The notes under the pieces were generated by a model. It had not been told where the DNA came from. It ran no database searches and saw only the letters and a program-made list of their open reading frames with translations. A program made the translations under genes and the position numbers. Source: OLB23 sp965230965 (lineage in GTDB: Bacteria > Patescibacteriota > Microgenomatia > UBA1406 > HO2-37-13b). From it: DNA of 64,000 nt. The stretch lies in contig OZ246401.1 in assembly GCA_965230965.1 (NCBI GenBank), positions 620,001 to 684,000 on the forward strand, in the 5' to 3' direction. Position 1 is the stretch's first letter; each line of letters starts with the position of its first letter. Shown in pieces: positions 26,837 to 37,621 of this stretch.

Positions 26837-29800
26837 TTGTTGGGAGGCCCTAAATTTACAGGCAGGAGATTCGCTATTTTAAAGCATCTTTTCCTCGCCC
26901 TCATAGTTTACGGGGCCTTGTTTTTGTATCCTAAATACTCTTTCGCTCTTACCTCAACAGTCTCTACCCAAACTGATTTTGAGCTTGGTACCTTTTCAAA
27001 CACAGAGTCATATACAAGCAAAGGCAATGTACAGCTGAAAGATGGTGGTCAGTGGGGCTCTACAGTAGTTAATTCAACACAACTCACACAGTCACAGGGG
27101 GGCGCTGCTGTTTCAGACGGAACGTATATCTACGTTATCCCAGGAAACGATGTGCACTTTAATCGTTATAACCCAACCAATAACACATGGAAACGAATGG
27201 CAAATCCGCCATTTTCAACTCAAATATATAGATCTGATATGGTGTATCTGGGAGGGTACATATATGTGGTATTTGGAGGATATCAGAAGAAATTTGCACG
27301 ATATGATGTTCTTGCCAATACTTGGACCGAGTTAGAAGACCTTCCGGACTACACACTGTATGGAGTCTCAATTAGTACAGACGGGACAAATTTGTATATA
27401 TTGCGCTCATCAAATACTATGGATATGTGGAAATACACAGTATCCAGCGATACATGGTCAAGTCTTGCAGCAGCACCCGCGACAATATATACAGGAAGTG
27501 ATCTGGTTTATGCGAGTGGATATTTCTATACACCTCGCGGAAACAATACAAATACATTTTATCGCTACAGTGTCTCAGGAAATTCGTGGTCAACGATGAC
27601 CAACGCGTCAGTCAACTTAAACGGTGACCATGATCTTATTCTAAATGGTGATTTTATCTACGTAACCACCTCAGCAGCAACGAATACTTTCTATAAGTAC
27701 AGTATTTCAGGAAATTCTTGGTCAGCCCTCACAAATACGCCACAAGTTGTTAACTATCACAATTTCGTGTACGTCTCAGGCGTCAATAAATACTATTTGT
27801 TCAGAGGAAATGGAAATTACGATATATGGACATATGATATAGGAGGCAATGCGTTTACCTCTATTTTAGAGCCACCTGCGGCTCTTAGTACGGGTGCTAA
27901 CCTCATATATTCTGGTGGCATAGTGTATCTTGTGCGAGGAACTTCAACAACACTTTACGGATATAATGTTTCAACAAATACCTGGAGTACCTTAACTGCG
28001 GCACCTGGGAACATCGCAGGAGAACAAAAGGCCGTGCTTGCTGGAGGGAATATTTATTATTATGCAGCAAATAACACGACCGTATTTTATAGCTATAACA
28101 TCGCTGGCAATTCTTGGTCAACTCTTACTGTTGCACCAGCGACGATTAATGGAGGTGGGTCACTCGCATACCCTGGTTCGGGTGACTATATATATGGAAC
28201 TAGGGGAGGCAACACAGGCTCATTTTATCGTTACAGCATTTCGGGCAATTCCTGGAATGATGCAGCAGTTGCAGATCTTCCCGCCAACATATTGATGGGC
28301 ATTGGTTCACGGATCGTAAGTGATGGAACAGACATCTATGCCTTTACAGGAAGCACCGGCAAAGCAAAGCTTTATAAGTACGTGATCTCCTCAAATACGT
28401 GGAGTGAGGTGGGTAGCTTACCATTTAGTCCATACTATGGCACAGATGCAGATTACTATTCAGGAAAGTTGTATGTACAAACCGGATATCTGCGTTTAGA
28501 TTTTTGGGAATATACCATTTCCTCAAATACATGGAGACGCTTAGAGAAGATTCCTGGTTTTTCTGCAAGTGATGTGGGCCCTTATACTGGAGGTGCTTTG
28601 GTAAGTAATGGGAGCGGCACCATATATATGGTTTGGGGCTCTATATATCAGCGAATGACCAGTTATACGGTATCGTCAAATAAGTATCAAAGTTCTGGAA
28701 CATGGTCATCTGGCACGATAGATTTGACATATGTTAGCTCCTTTAGCTCACTTACTTCCACAAAAACAACCCCTGGTACATCTACCATTACATATGAAAC
28801 TCGCACGTCAGCTGATGCCTCGACATGGTCGAGTTGGCAGAGCGTGAGTGGATCGACCATAGCATCCTCGGCAAATCGCTATATACAGATTAGGGCTACA
28901 TTGAATGCTGATACCGGTAACGCAGCTACACCGACCCTTAGCGACGTAACGATTACGTACAATGGAGACACTACTGCACCGAATAATCCAAGCACATTTA
29001 CGGGATCATCGCAACAAGTTAGTGGAACCTCACTAACAACCGGAAGCACGTACAACTATGTGCATCCATATTTCACTTGGTCTGGCGCATCTGATACAGA
29101 ATCGAGTGTAGCTGGATATTATGTGTATTTTGGGACAAATAGTAGCGCAGATCCTTCGACTGCTGGCCATTTTCAAACGACCGCCACATTTATAACAACT
29201 GAATCCCTCACAAATGGCTCCACCTATTATCTTCGTCTTAAAACTAAGGATTCTTCGGGTAACATAAGTAGCGCGGTATCAGGGTTTACGTATATATTCT
29301 CGGGTGTTACTGCAACAAGCGCTACGTATACTTCAAGCTCAGATTTCTCAGGTACTAATAGCAGCACAACTTCAACAAGCAACCAGATTCAGCTAGGCGC
29401 AGATGCTGGAGGTATCTGGGAGCAAGAGAGAATTTCACTAGCACCTGCAACTTTTTCTGCAGGCTCAAATTGGGCTTATGTTTCATCTTCAAATAAACTC
29501 TATACATTTAGGGGGGCAAGTACCACAACTTTTTATAGCTATGATATTGCAGCAGATACTTGGGCAACACTCGCCGTGGCTCCTGCTACAGTGAGTTATG
29601 GATGGGTTGTCGAGGGTCCATCAGGTTATTTGTATGGTTCAAGAGGTCTTGGTACTTCTACAATATGGCGATATGATATTGCTAATAATACGTGGGATGA
29701 TGCGTCAGCCGCTGATGCGCCACTTACTCTCAATGGGGGAACGTCAGCAAAATATGATGGGAGTCGGTACATATATGTTACTCGTGGTACGAGCGATGAT

Positions 29801-32800
29801 GCATTCTTCCGCTATGATACCCAAACTGACAGTTGGACTACATTATCGAATGTTTCATTTGACGTGCTTAACGCCATGTATCAGGGCGGTGATCTTGCAT
29901 ATGATGGTTCCGATACAATTTATGCGGTACAAGGCGGTGGATATTCGGGATTTTCCAAATATTCAATCACTTCAAATTCCTGGACGCTACTACCTGCATT
30001 ACCGTTGATCGCACAGAATGACGGCTCCATTACTTACGTGAGCGCGGAAGAAGCAATTTATTACATTGCTGGAAACAATAAAACATCACTTTACAAATTT
30101 GATATTGCCACTGAAGCATGGAGTGAGCTTAACGAAGCTCCAGCAACCTTTGGACAAGGTGCCGATTTGAAGGCTATTGGAAATAAGATATATGCAATCA
30201 GAGGAAACAGTACTCAAAATGTTTATACCTACGATATAACTACTCACAAGTGGCTTATTCCTACCCTAGGTATATATGGAAGTTTTTTCAGAGGGACAGA
30301 TTATCATGTTTTTAACACGGGTTCAGATATGGTCAAGGGTAATAGCACGTACTATTACATAGCAAAAGGTAATACAGATACACTCTTTACACGATATGAC
30401 GCTGCTACTGGTTCGGTACTAAGTCTCGCCGATATTCCAACAGCCTTTTCTACAGGAAGCGAACTTGTTTACGAAAGCACCAATAATAAAATTTATGCAG
30501 TTGGACAAACAAGCAATACCGGTTTTTATCAATATGACATAGCTACAGATGTCTGGACGGAAATTACAACGGACGTACTTCCTGCAGCACCTGGCTCAGG
30601 GGCAAGTTTGGTGTACGATGGTTCGCAATATATCTACTATGCTCGAGGAGGCTCGACAACGAGTTTTTATCGCTATGATACGCAGGGTTCTGCCGGGTCT
30701 CGCTGGTCCACGATGGCAGTTGCACCAGCGACGTTAGGTACTGGTTCAGATCTCATATACAAATCAGGATTCATATATACATCTCGAGGTCTCAATACAA
30801 CAACATTCTATCGATATAGTGTTTCGGGGAATTCATGGTCCACAATGACGGCAATTACGGCAGCGGTTAATACTGATGGATTTGCTGTTGATGGTGGAGA
30901 TAGTAATTCGTTCATTGTTTGTAGAGGGGGTAATACAGCTTCATGCTACAAGTACAGTATTTCAGGAAATTCATGGTCAGCTATCGATAACGCAGTGACG
31001 AATTATAATGCAGGCGCAGCAGGTGATTCGAGTACTGGTCGCATGTTTTCTATTGCAGGTTCGTCAGGAACAAATGCTTTTTCTGATGGTATTCATTCAT
31101 TTGTTATGGAAACGGCTTCAACATCCTTCCAGAGAACTGGTAACTATATTTCTCAGGTACACGATTTTACTACAGTCTATAAATTTGGGAATCTTTCTGT
31201 TACATATACAGCTGCAAGCTCAGGTACCACTCTTACCCCATACACGCGCTCTTCATCCGATAATTCAACGTGGACCACATGGACCGCTGCAGCAAGTACA
31301 AAACAAAACGGCTCCACGAGTTACTATGAAATAAAGTCTCCGGATAATCGATATCTGCAAGTACGTTTTGATCTGACATCAGGAGATGGTTTATACACGG
31401 ACGTAATAGATTCATATACTGTCAACTATTATACCGATGCCACTGCTCCAACAAACCCTACGAGTCTTCTGAGTTATTCAACTGCTACTCAGTCAGCAAC
31501 CATTAACACAAACACATGGTATGCACATACCGCACCAAATTTTGACTGGCCAGATGCTGATGCGGTCGGGGGTGCCACAGATAGTGCGGGTGGTTCTGGA
31601 GTGGTGGGGTATTACGTGTATTTTGGTACGGACAATACTGCTGATCCAGCCACAACCGGGGTGTTGCAAACGACAACTGCATACACTGCAGGGAGTTTGA
31701 GTTCGGGATCAACGTATTATCTTCGGATAAAGACAAAGGACGATGGGGGGAACATATCAGCTACAACATGGCAGCCATTCATTTATAAACTAGATACGAC
31801 CGTGCCAACGAATCCTACGGTAGTTACAGCAGATCCACCCGGATATACTGCGACAAACAGTTTTGATTTTACCTGGAATGCAGGAACAGATACAGACTCA
31901 GGTATTGCAGAATACTGCTATAAAACTGGCGCCGTCGGCGCCGTTGAATCATGTACTGCAAGCACGACCATTACTGATATTGCTGCATATCAATCGGGTG
32001 CAAATACATTTTACGTAAGAGCAAAAGATACAGCCGGCAATTTTGCATCATCGTATGTTAATGCCTCGTACTATTACAGCTCAACAGCACCAAGTGCACC
32101 CCAGAATGTTGAGGCGGATCCAAGCACGAATACTATCAACGAATTTAGCTTTAGTTGGGATCCACCATCTACCTTTTCGGGTGCACAAGAGAATCTTCGC
32201 TATTATTATTCTGTAAACGCTCTACCCACAGCGAACAATGTTAATCAAGTTGGCCTTTCTGTCACCTACCTATCAGCCGGTGCCTACGCCACACAAGCCG
32301 GTGCAAATACATTCTACGTTGTGGCAAAAGATGAAGCAGGAAATATAGATTACAACGTGTATGGTTCAGTAACCTTTACTGCAGACACGTCTGCTCCTGG
32401 TATTCCCACTGATATGGAAATGGCAGATGTTTCTGATAAGTCTACCGAGGCGTGGAAACTAGCCATTACCTGGAATGCCCCAACATCAACAGGTTCTGGT
32501 ATAGCAAATTATAAGCTTTATCGATCGACCACCACAGATGCTTCATGCTCGACAAGTATGACAGGGTTTACGCTCATCGGGACCACAAGTGAAGCTTCAT
32601 ATGTGAATTCAAACCTGTCTCAACAAGATTACTACTACTGTGTCAAAGCGTGTGATTCTACGGGGAATTGTTCCGCACCAAGTGAAACGGTAACAATGTT
32701 ACCTGATGGACGCTGGGAGGCGGCACCAACACTCACGGCAAGCCCATCTGCTACGGTAAAGACACGAAGTGCAAAAATTGCATGGTCAACAAATAGAACA

Positions 32801-33943
32801 TCTAGCTCATTTGTAAAGTACGGAAAAGAGTCAGGCACTTATGGAGAAGAGGTCGGATCATCAACACAGGTAACGGCTCATGAAGTTAGCCTTAAAGAAC
32901 TTGACCCAGGAGCAACATATTATTACAAGGTCCTTTGGACCGATGAAGATGGAAATACCTCATCTTCCAGCGAATACTCATTTACAACCAACGCGGCACC
33001 AAATGTCGCGGACGTTAAAATTACGGAGGTAAGTATCTCAACTGCTTACATCACTGCAAACATTACATACGCAACTGATGCGACTCTGCAGTACGGGCCT
33101 ACGACGTCATATGGAGGCACTGCGACCATACCTGTTTCTAAGACAGGGGGTTTGTATTCAATAAAACTCGAGGATCTCGAACAAGATACTCTTTATCATA
33201 TGCGTATCGTGGCAGAAGATGATGAGGGAAATACCTACAATGGTGAGGATAAAACTTTTCAAACGCTTCCTGTTCCAAAAATAATCAATATTAAAGCACA
33301 ACAAGTTGCTGGACTACCCACAGCAACAGTCCGACTACTTTGGTCATCAAATACAGAGATTTCTACCATTGTTACGTATTATCCAACAGCAAAGCCCGAA
33401 CAAGCAAAAGATAAGATTAATCTTTCACGATCGCTTACGCATGAGCTTGTCATTGGTGAACTAATCGACGAAACAGACTATACTATATTAGTAAAGGGAA
33501 GGGATATTGCTGGCAACGAAGCTATTGCAGATGTGCTGAAACTAAAGACAGCTGCTGATCTACGAGCACCCGAGATTCTAAATCTAACCGTGGAAAGCAC
33601 AATCATAGGAATTGGAGAAGACGCTAAAGCCCAGATCATAGTGTGTTGGGATACCGATGAGCCCGCCTCAACTCAAGTTGAATACAATCTTGGGACCTCA
33701 ACTACCTACGGTTCAACGACACAGGAGGATACGAATTTAACGACAAATCATTGTGCAACCATCTCAGGGGCCCAACCTGCACAGATATACCAACTGCGAG
33801 CACTTTCTAAGGATAAGTCTGGCAATAATGGTGTTTCATTTGATACTGTTATAGTAACACCAGCAGAGACTAAGGACGTACTAAATCTTGTGGTTAATAA
33901 GTTGTCATCAACATTTGGCTTCTTAAAGCGATTTGCAAAATAA
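26837..33943 (+). CDS. Giant secreted Kelch-repeat/FN3 surface protein
   Basis: This is a 2368-aa protein. The start codon is TTG; another TTG follows directly. A basic N-terminus and signal segment (HLFLALIVYGALFLYPKYSFA) span about residues 16-40. Two Kelch-like beta-propeller blocks (about 70-640 and 860-1430) consist of tandem repeats of about 45-50 aa with motifs like FYRYSVSGNSWSTMT and YDIATDVWTEI. Each block is followed by a discoidin/laminin-like module. FN3/Ig-like domains fill the C-terminal 900 residues (APTNPT, PSAPQNVEADPS, YCVKACDSTGNC and similar starts). The extreme C-terminus is LSSTFGFLKRFAK, with no LPXTG. The next genes encode an ABC ATPase and permease, suggesting a dedicated exporter or envelope-stress module. 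Confidence 0.88.
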   Translation: MLGGPKFTGRRFAILKHLFLALIVYGALFLYPKYSFALTSTVSTQTDFELGTFSNTESYTSKGNVQLKDGGQWGSTVVNSTQLTQSQGGAAVSDGTYIYVIPGNDVHFNRYNPTNNTWKRMANPPFSTQIYRSDMVYLGGYIYVVFGGYQKKFARYDVLANTWTELEDLPDYTLYGVSISTDGTNLYILRSSNTMDMWKYTVSSDTWSSLAAAPATIYTGSDLVYASGYFYTPRGNNTNTFYRYSVSGNSWSTMTNASVNLNGDHDLILNGDFIYVTTSAATNTFYKYSISGNSWSALTNTPQVVNYHNFVYVSGVNKYYLFRGNGNYDIWTYDIGGNAFTSILEPPAALSTGANLIYSGGIVYLVRGTSTTLYGYNVSTNTWSTLTAAPGNIAGEQKAVLAGGNIYYYAANNTTVFYSYNIAGNSWSTLTVAPATINGGGSLAYPGSGDYIYGTRGGNTGSFYRYSISGNSWNDAAVADLPANILMGIGSRIVSDGTDIYAFTGSTGKAKLYKYVISSNTWSEVGSLPFSPYYGTDADYYSGKLYVQTGYLRLDFWEYTISSNTWRRLEKIPGFSASDVGPYTGGALVSNGSGTIYMVWGSIYQRMTSYTVSSNKYQSSGTWSSGTIDLTYVSSFSSLTSTKTTPGTSTITYETRTSADASTWSSWQSVSGSTIASSANRYIQIRATLNADTGNAATPTLSDVTITYNGDTTAPNNPSTFTGSSQQVSGTSLTTGSTYNYVHPYFTWSGASDTESSVAGYYVYFGTNSSADPSTAGHFQTTATFITTESLTNGSTYYLRLKTKDSSGNISSAVSGFTYIFSGVTATSATYTSSSDFSGTNSSTTSTSNQIQLGADAGGIWEQERISLAPATFSAGSNWAYVSSSNKLYTFRGASTTTFYSYDIAADTWATLAVAPATVSYGWVVEGPSGYLYGSRGLGTSTIWRYDIANNTWDDASAADAPLTLNGGTSAKYDGSRYIYVTRGTSDDAFFRYDTQTDSWTTLSNVSFDVLNAMYQGGDLAYDGSDTIYAVQGGGYSGFSKYSITSNSWTLLPALPLIAQNDGSITYVSAEEAIYYIAGNNKTSLYKFDIATEAWSELNEAPATFGQGADLKAIGNKIYAIRGNSTQNVYTYDITTHKWLIPTLGIYGSFFRGTDYHVFNTGSDMVKGNSTYYYIAKGNTDTLFTRYDAATGSVLSLADIPTAFSTGSELVYESTNNKIYAVGQTSNTGFYQYDIATDVWTEITTDVLPAAPGSGASLVYDGSQYIYYARGGSTTSFYRYDTQGSAGSRWSTMAVAPATLGTGSDLIYKSGFIYTSRGLNTTTFYRYSVSGNSWSTMTAITAAVNTDGFAVDGGDSNSFIVCRGGNTASCYKYSISGNSWSAIDNAVTNYNAGAAGDSSTGRMFSIAGSSGTNAFSDGIHSFVMETASTSFQRTGNYISQVHDFTTVYKFGNLSVTYTAASSGTTLTPYTRSSSDNSTWTTWTAAASTKQNGSTSYYEIKSPDNRYLQVRFDLTSGDGLYTDVIDSYTVNYYTDATAPTNPTSLLSYSTATQSATINTNTWYAHTAPNFDWPDADAVGGATDSAGGSGVVGYYVYFGTDNTADPATTGVLQTTTAYTAGSLSSGSTYYLRIKTKDDGGNISATTWQPFIYKLDTTVPTNPTVVTADPPGYTATNSFDFTWNAGTDTDSGIAEYCYKTGAVGAVESCTASTTITDIAAYQSGANTFYVRAKDTAGNFASSYVNASYYYSSTAPSAPQNVEADPSTNTINEFSFSWDPPSTFSGAQENLRYYYSVNALPTANNVNQVGLSVTYLSAGAYATQAGANTFYVVAKDEAGNIDYNVYGSVTFTADTSAPGIPTDMEMADVSDKSTEAWKLAITWNAPTSTGSGIANYKLYRSTTTDASCSTSMTGFTLIGTTSEASYVNSNLSQQDYYYCVKACDSTGNCSAPSETVTMLPDGRWEAAPTLTASPSATVKTRSAKIAWSTNRTSSSFVKYGKESGTYGEEVGSSTQVTAHEVSLKELDPGATYYYKVLWTDEDGNTSSSSEYSFTTNAAPNVADVKITEVSISTAYITANITYATDATLQYGPTTSYGGTATIPVSKTGGLYSIKLEDLEQDTLYHMRIVAEDDEGNTYNGEDKTFQTLPVPKIINIKAQQVAGLPTATVRLLWSSNTEISTIVTYYPTAKPEQAKDKINLSRSLTHELVIGELIDETDYTILVKGRDIAGNEAIADVLKLKTAADLRAPEILNLTVESTIIGIGEDAKAQIIVCWDTDEPASTQVEYNLGTSTTYGSTTQEDTNLTTNHCATISGAQPAQIYQLRALSKDKSGNNGVSFDTVIVTPAETKDVLNLVVNKLSSTFGFLKRFAK

Positions 33944-33944
33944 T

Positions 33945-34727
33945 ATGGCTGATATTTTTATAAAAGCAACCGGTATTACGAAGACCTTTACAGTTGGAGA
34001 TGAACAGGTTCAAGTGCTTAAGGAAATCAATCTCGAGATTGAAAAAGGAGATTTTGCTATTTTCTTTGGTCCTTCAGGATCAGGCAAATCAACCTTATTA
34101 CATGCACTTCTCGGACTAGAAGCACCGACGACAGGCAACATTGTAATAGAAGGAAAAGATTTTTATGCGATGACTGAGGATGAAAGAGCGATCTATAGGC
34201 GCCATCGAGTTGGCATGATATATCAGCAGGCACTTTGGATTAACTCACTAAATGTACATGACAATGTAACATTTGCACTTAACTTGCTTGATTATAACAA
34301 CCAGATGATTCAGGAGAAGGGCGAGTCAGTATTAAAAATGGTGGGTATGGAAAATTGGGCATCGCACAGGCCATCTGAGCTGAGTTCAGGTCAGCAGCAA
34401 AAAATTAGCTTGGCTCGGGCTATGGTTATTGATCCTGTCATTATGGTTGCCGACGAACCAACTGGAAATCTTGATACGGTATCGGGACTTAATCTTATCC
34501 AGACATTTCTTGATATTAATGCGAAGGGCATAACCATTGTCATGATTACACATGACTTAGATTACCTTAAATATGCCACAAAACTCATCCATGTACTCGA
34601 TGGAAGTGTTGTTGAAGTATATGCGCCAAAGAAGCGAGCAAAAAAAGTTGAACAAGGCAACTCATCTGGTGTTGCAGGAATAGTTGACTTACGAAGTCCT
34701 GATTATCTAAAAAAGTTACAACTATGA
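33945..34727 (+). CDS. ABC transporter ATP-binding protein (MacB/LolD type)
   Basis: The product is 260 aa from the ATG at 33945 (MADIFIKATGITKTFTV), 1 nt after the Kelch stop. Walker A is FFGPSGSGKSTLL, the Q-loop is in GMIYQQALWINSL, the signature is ELSSGQQQKISLARAM (SSGQQ instead of LSGGQ), Walker B is VIMVADEPTGNLD and the H-loop is MITHDLDYLKYAT. It should pair with the MacB/FtsX-like permease that overlaps it by 4 nt (ATGA). A charged C-terminal tail extends beyond the usual LolD length. Confidence 0.92.
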   Translation: MADIFIKATGITKTFTVGDEQVQVLKEINLEIEKGDFAIFFGPSGSGKSTLLHALLGLEAPTTGNIVIEGKDFYAMTEDERAIYRRHRVGMIYQQALWINSLNVHDNVTFALNLLDYNNQMIQEKGESVLKMVGMENWASHRPSELSSGQQQKISLARAMVIDPVIMVADEPTGNLDTVSGLNLIQTFLDINAKGITIVMITHDLDYLKYATKLIHVLDGSVVEVYAPKKRAKKVEQGNSSGVAGIVDLRSPDYLKKLQL

Positions 34728-36862
34728 AAAACCGTATAGTAAAACTACTAAAATTGGTTTTTACAAAAGGGTTAAATCCAGTACTGTGGGTAAAAACTTT
34801 TCAACATCTCATTGTGTCCATGCCGCACTATACAAAGCTAGTTTTCTCATTTGTCACCTTTTTTATTGTCCTTGTTCATTTCACCCTAATGCGAACGTAT
34901 GGATTTGCTTCCACTCTTCCTATTGTAGGAAGATTCGTTCGCATTATTGGTTCTATGGTGAGCAGGTTGTTAGGAAAACCTTCAGGATTGATCATTCAAA
35001 AACTAGAATCGCTCAGGCCGTTTCAGGTTCGTCAATCATATCTTATTTACCTTGCCTTTGAGAATTTACGAATAAGAAGCAGTAGAACCTTTATTACCAT
35101 TATGGGAATGGCCGTTGGTGTGGGTATTATTGTATACCTACTTTCGCTTGGATATGGTATAGAGCGTCTTGTTATTAGCCAGGTAGCATCACTTGATGAA
35201 CTAAAGATTATTGATGTGTCTTCAAGCAGAAACACAGCATTAAGGATAAATAATTCGATCGTGAAAAAGATAGCAAAAAATCAGGCGATTGAAAAAATTG
35301 TGCCACTTGTTTCATTTGTGGGTAGGGTAAATTTTAATAAAGCGAAAGCTGATGTCTTAGTTTATGGTGCAAGCCAGGATTACATGGATATTGCACAAGT
35401 TAAGCTAAAGAGAGGAAAAGGTTTTACTAATCTTGTTCAGCAATCTTATATTGAGGATGAAGGTGATGTCGCTGGTGTAGAGACTGAGTTTAAAAAGGCT
35501 ACATTCGGTAAGGAAATAGACGGTGGAGTGATCCACTTTAACTTACTTCCTGGTGAGATGGTACCGGTCAGGGAAACATGCACAGTCGTGGGAGATATAA
35601 TTGGATATACTACACGAGTAGAGGGTGATATTTCTGGTCAGAATGTGTGGGGAGCATCATACGCACCATATGGTGACTATGGCCGTGAGGCATTTGATGA
35701 AAAACTTCAGGAATATCTTGGCATATGGGTGCGGGGTAAGGTGCCTTTGTTTAATAAAGATCTTGATGAAAATCTTATACCCAAGTTCGGCGAAAACGGG
35801 TATCAAGAATGGGAGTACGGCTGCATACAAAGAAAGTATGTGCAAGATTTAGGGAAGGTCCAGCAGTACGCAGCAGTGCTGGGTGAGTCAACAGCTACTG
35901 CAAGCGCTATTCTTGCTGAGTCGGGGGTTGTGGCAACAGGTTCTGCACAACCAGCATACAAAGCTGAAGTTGTATCAACCGATTCTGCAGGCATCGAATT
36001 TGTGCGCCTTACAACAGCTTCAGAATCTGGTGCTTTAAAGAAATCGGAGGAGTTAATAGAATTCAGCAAAAAATCATCTGGAGAGGCGATTATATCGACG
36101 GGTTTATTACGGTTACTTGGTTTGACCGAAGAAAAAGCATTGAATTCACAATTTAAGGTGTCCTTTATTCTTGTCAAAGCACTGCGCCCTGATATTGAAG
36201 GTAGGAAATTTACCAAAGAAGAGTCATATAAAATTGTAGGCCTTGTTGACAATAATGACGAACAGTTTTTTTATATCCCATTTGACGACTTATCTAAGCT
36301 GGGCATTAAAAACTACTCTCAACTCAAAGTCGTTACGAAAGATAAAAATAGCGTGCCAAAGGTACGTACTGAAATTGAGACATTTGGCTACTCAACTGCC
36401 TCATCAGCAGATACCGTTACACAAATAGAAGGCTTGTTTAGAAATCTACGTTTTGTACTTGCATCGATAGGTTTGATCGCGCTGGCAGTAGCATCTCTCG
36501 GCATGTTTAATACACTGACTGTTTCGTTGCTTGAGCGTACGCGCGAAATTGGGGGTATGAAAGTTATTGGAATGGTGTCTGAGGAGATTCAAGATCTCTT
36601 TTTGGCAGAGGCTATGATTATGGGATTTGCAGGTGGAATAGGCGGCATCATACTCGGTTTTTTGCTTGGTCAGCTCACATCGTTTGTTATATCTATTTTT
36701 TCAATTACACAAGGACTGGGGTATCTCCAAGTAACGTACATTCCGCTTTCATTTGTTATCTTTATTTTGTTAATATCATTTATTGTCGGTATTGTGACTG
36801 GACTTTACCCGGCTCGACGTGCACGCAACACATCGGCACTCAATGCACTACGTTATGAGTAA
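34724..36862 (+). CDS. MacB/FtsX-like ABC permease with an extra N-terminal helix
   Basis: This is a 712-aa protein. It opens with an additional membrane segment (about residues 38-56, LVFSFVTFFIVLVHFTLM). The FtsX/MacB core then has TM1 at about 120-145 (FITIMGMAVGVGIIVYLLSL), a large extracytoplasmic MacB_PCD-like domain (about 150-570), and three C-terminal helices (LASIGLIALAVASLGMFNTL, then ERTREIGGMKVIGM, and IPLSFVIFILLISFIVGIVTG). MacB-type permeases work by mechanotransmission and move or release envelope proteins and lipids rather than pumping small solutes. Its position directly behind the giant Kelch gene suggests a role with that protein. Confidence 0.9.
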   Translation: MKNRIVKLLKLVFTKGLNPVLWVKTFQHLIVSMPHYTKLVFSFVTFFIVLVHFTLMRTYGFASTLPIVGRFVRIIGSMVSRLLGKPSGLIIQKLESLRPFQVRQSYLIYLAFENLRIRSSRTFITIMGMAVGVGIIVYLLSLGYGIERLVISQVASLDELKIIDVSSSRNTALRINNSIVKKIAKNQAIEKIVPLVSFVGRVNFNKAKADVLVYGASQDYMDIAQVKLKRGKGFTNLVQQSYIEDEGDVAGVETEFKKATFGKEIDGGVIHFNLLPGEMVPVRETCTVVGDIIGYTTRVEGDISGQNVWGASYAPYGDYGREAFDEKLQEYLGIWVRGKVPLFNKDLDENLIPKFGENGYQEWEYGCIQRKYVQDLGKVQQYAAVLGESTATASAILAESGVVATGSAQPAYKAEVVSTDSAGIEFVRLTTASESGALKKSEELIEFSKKSSGEAIISTGLLRLLGLTEEKALNSQFKVSFILVKALRPDIEGRKFTKEESYKIVGLVDNNDEQFFYIPFDDLSKLGIKNYSQLKVVTKDKNSVPKVRTEIETFGYSTASSADTVTQIEGLFRNLRFVLASIGLIALAVASLGMFNTLTVSLLERTREIGGMKVIGMVSEEIQDLFLAEAMIMGFAGGIGGIILGFLLGQLTSFVISIFSITQGLGYLQVTYIPLSFVIFILLISFIVGIVTGLYPARRARNTSALNALRYE

Positions 36863-37436
36863 ACATAAAAAGACAGCACAAATTACTTCAACAAAGTCAA
36901 CGGCAAGGTTTTTAATGCACTTTATGGTTGCGTGCACAATAACCACACTTGCAATTATTATGCTGAACAAAAAGTCTGCAATAATCACTCAATTTTCGAA
37001 ATATTCCGTACCTAAGCGTTCATCCCAGTCTTCTGGTTTGCAATATGCTGATCCGTATACAACGATAAAAGATCTTGTGGAAGGAAATAAAGGAAAGACA
37101 CTTCTTATTGATATGAGGAGCCCACATGATTATAAGGCAAGGCATTTCAAAAATACTGTGAACGTTTATTTCCCGTATCAAAGCGATCGAGAGGGTGAGC
37201 AAGCTTTTGTGGAAGCCGTCGAAAAACATGCGCCACAGTTTAAAAAAATTATCCTGCTTCCATACAGCAGCGCCTCAACGACAGGAGAGGATGCAGCCCA
37301 TCTACTTATCGAAGCAGGTGCTGATAATGTATGGGTAATGAAAATCGGCTGGAATGAGCTTTATAGCCTTCCAGGCATGTGGATACCAGAAGATCAGGCG
37401 GATAAATTTACACCTCCTAATATTCTGGATAATTAG
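36855..37436 (+). CDS. Membrane-anchored rhodanese-like domain lacking the catalytic cysteine
   Basis: This is a 193-aa protein. The start at 36855 (MSKHKKTAQITSTK) overlaps the permease stop by 8 nt. One membrane helix lies at about 20-40 (FLMHFMVACTITTLAIIML). The exported rhodanese fold follows: TLLIDMRSPHDYKARHFKNT, then KIILLPYSSASTTGEDAAHL. In active rhodaneses the loop after the central strand carries a Cys; here it is Ser/Ala/Thr, so sulfur transfer is unlikely. It is probably a binding or regulatory domain in the Kelch-ABC operon. Confidence 0.8.
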   Translation: MSKHKKTAQITSTKSTARFLMHFMVACTITTLAIIMLNKKSAIITQFSKYSVPKRSSQSSGLQYADPYTTIKDLVEGNKGKTLLIDMRSPHDYKARHFKNTVNVYFPYQSDREGEQAFVEAVEKHAPQFKKIILLPYSSASTTGEDAAHLLIEAGADNVWVMKIGWNELYSLPGMWIPEDQADKFTPPNILDN

Positions 37437-37621
37437 AGTCTGGATTTCAGCTTGTTACTATTGTTGTTGCATCAACTGTTTTGACGTATATATGTTTGGT
37501 TGTTCGCGCATCGTATAGATCGGGTATGTCGAACTATTATCTCCATTTTGCTATAGTCAGCATATTGATGACTATGATGTAGTATATTTTCATTATGAAT
37601 GGTAAGTTATAGAAAAGAAAT

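Noticed and set aside
27500..31000. Recurring DNA segments considered as a CRISPR or tandem array
   Set aside because: They are in-frame Kelch repeats of the giant protein, imperfect and without spacer structure.
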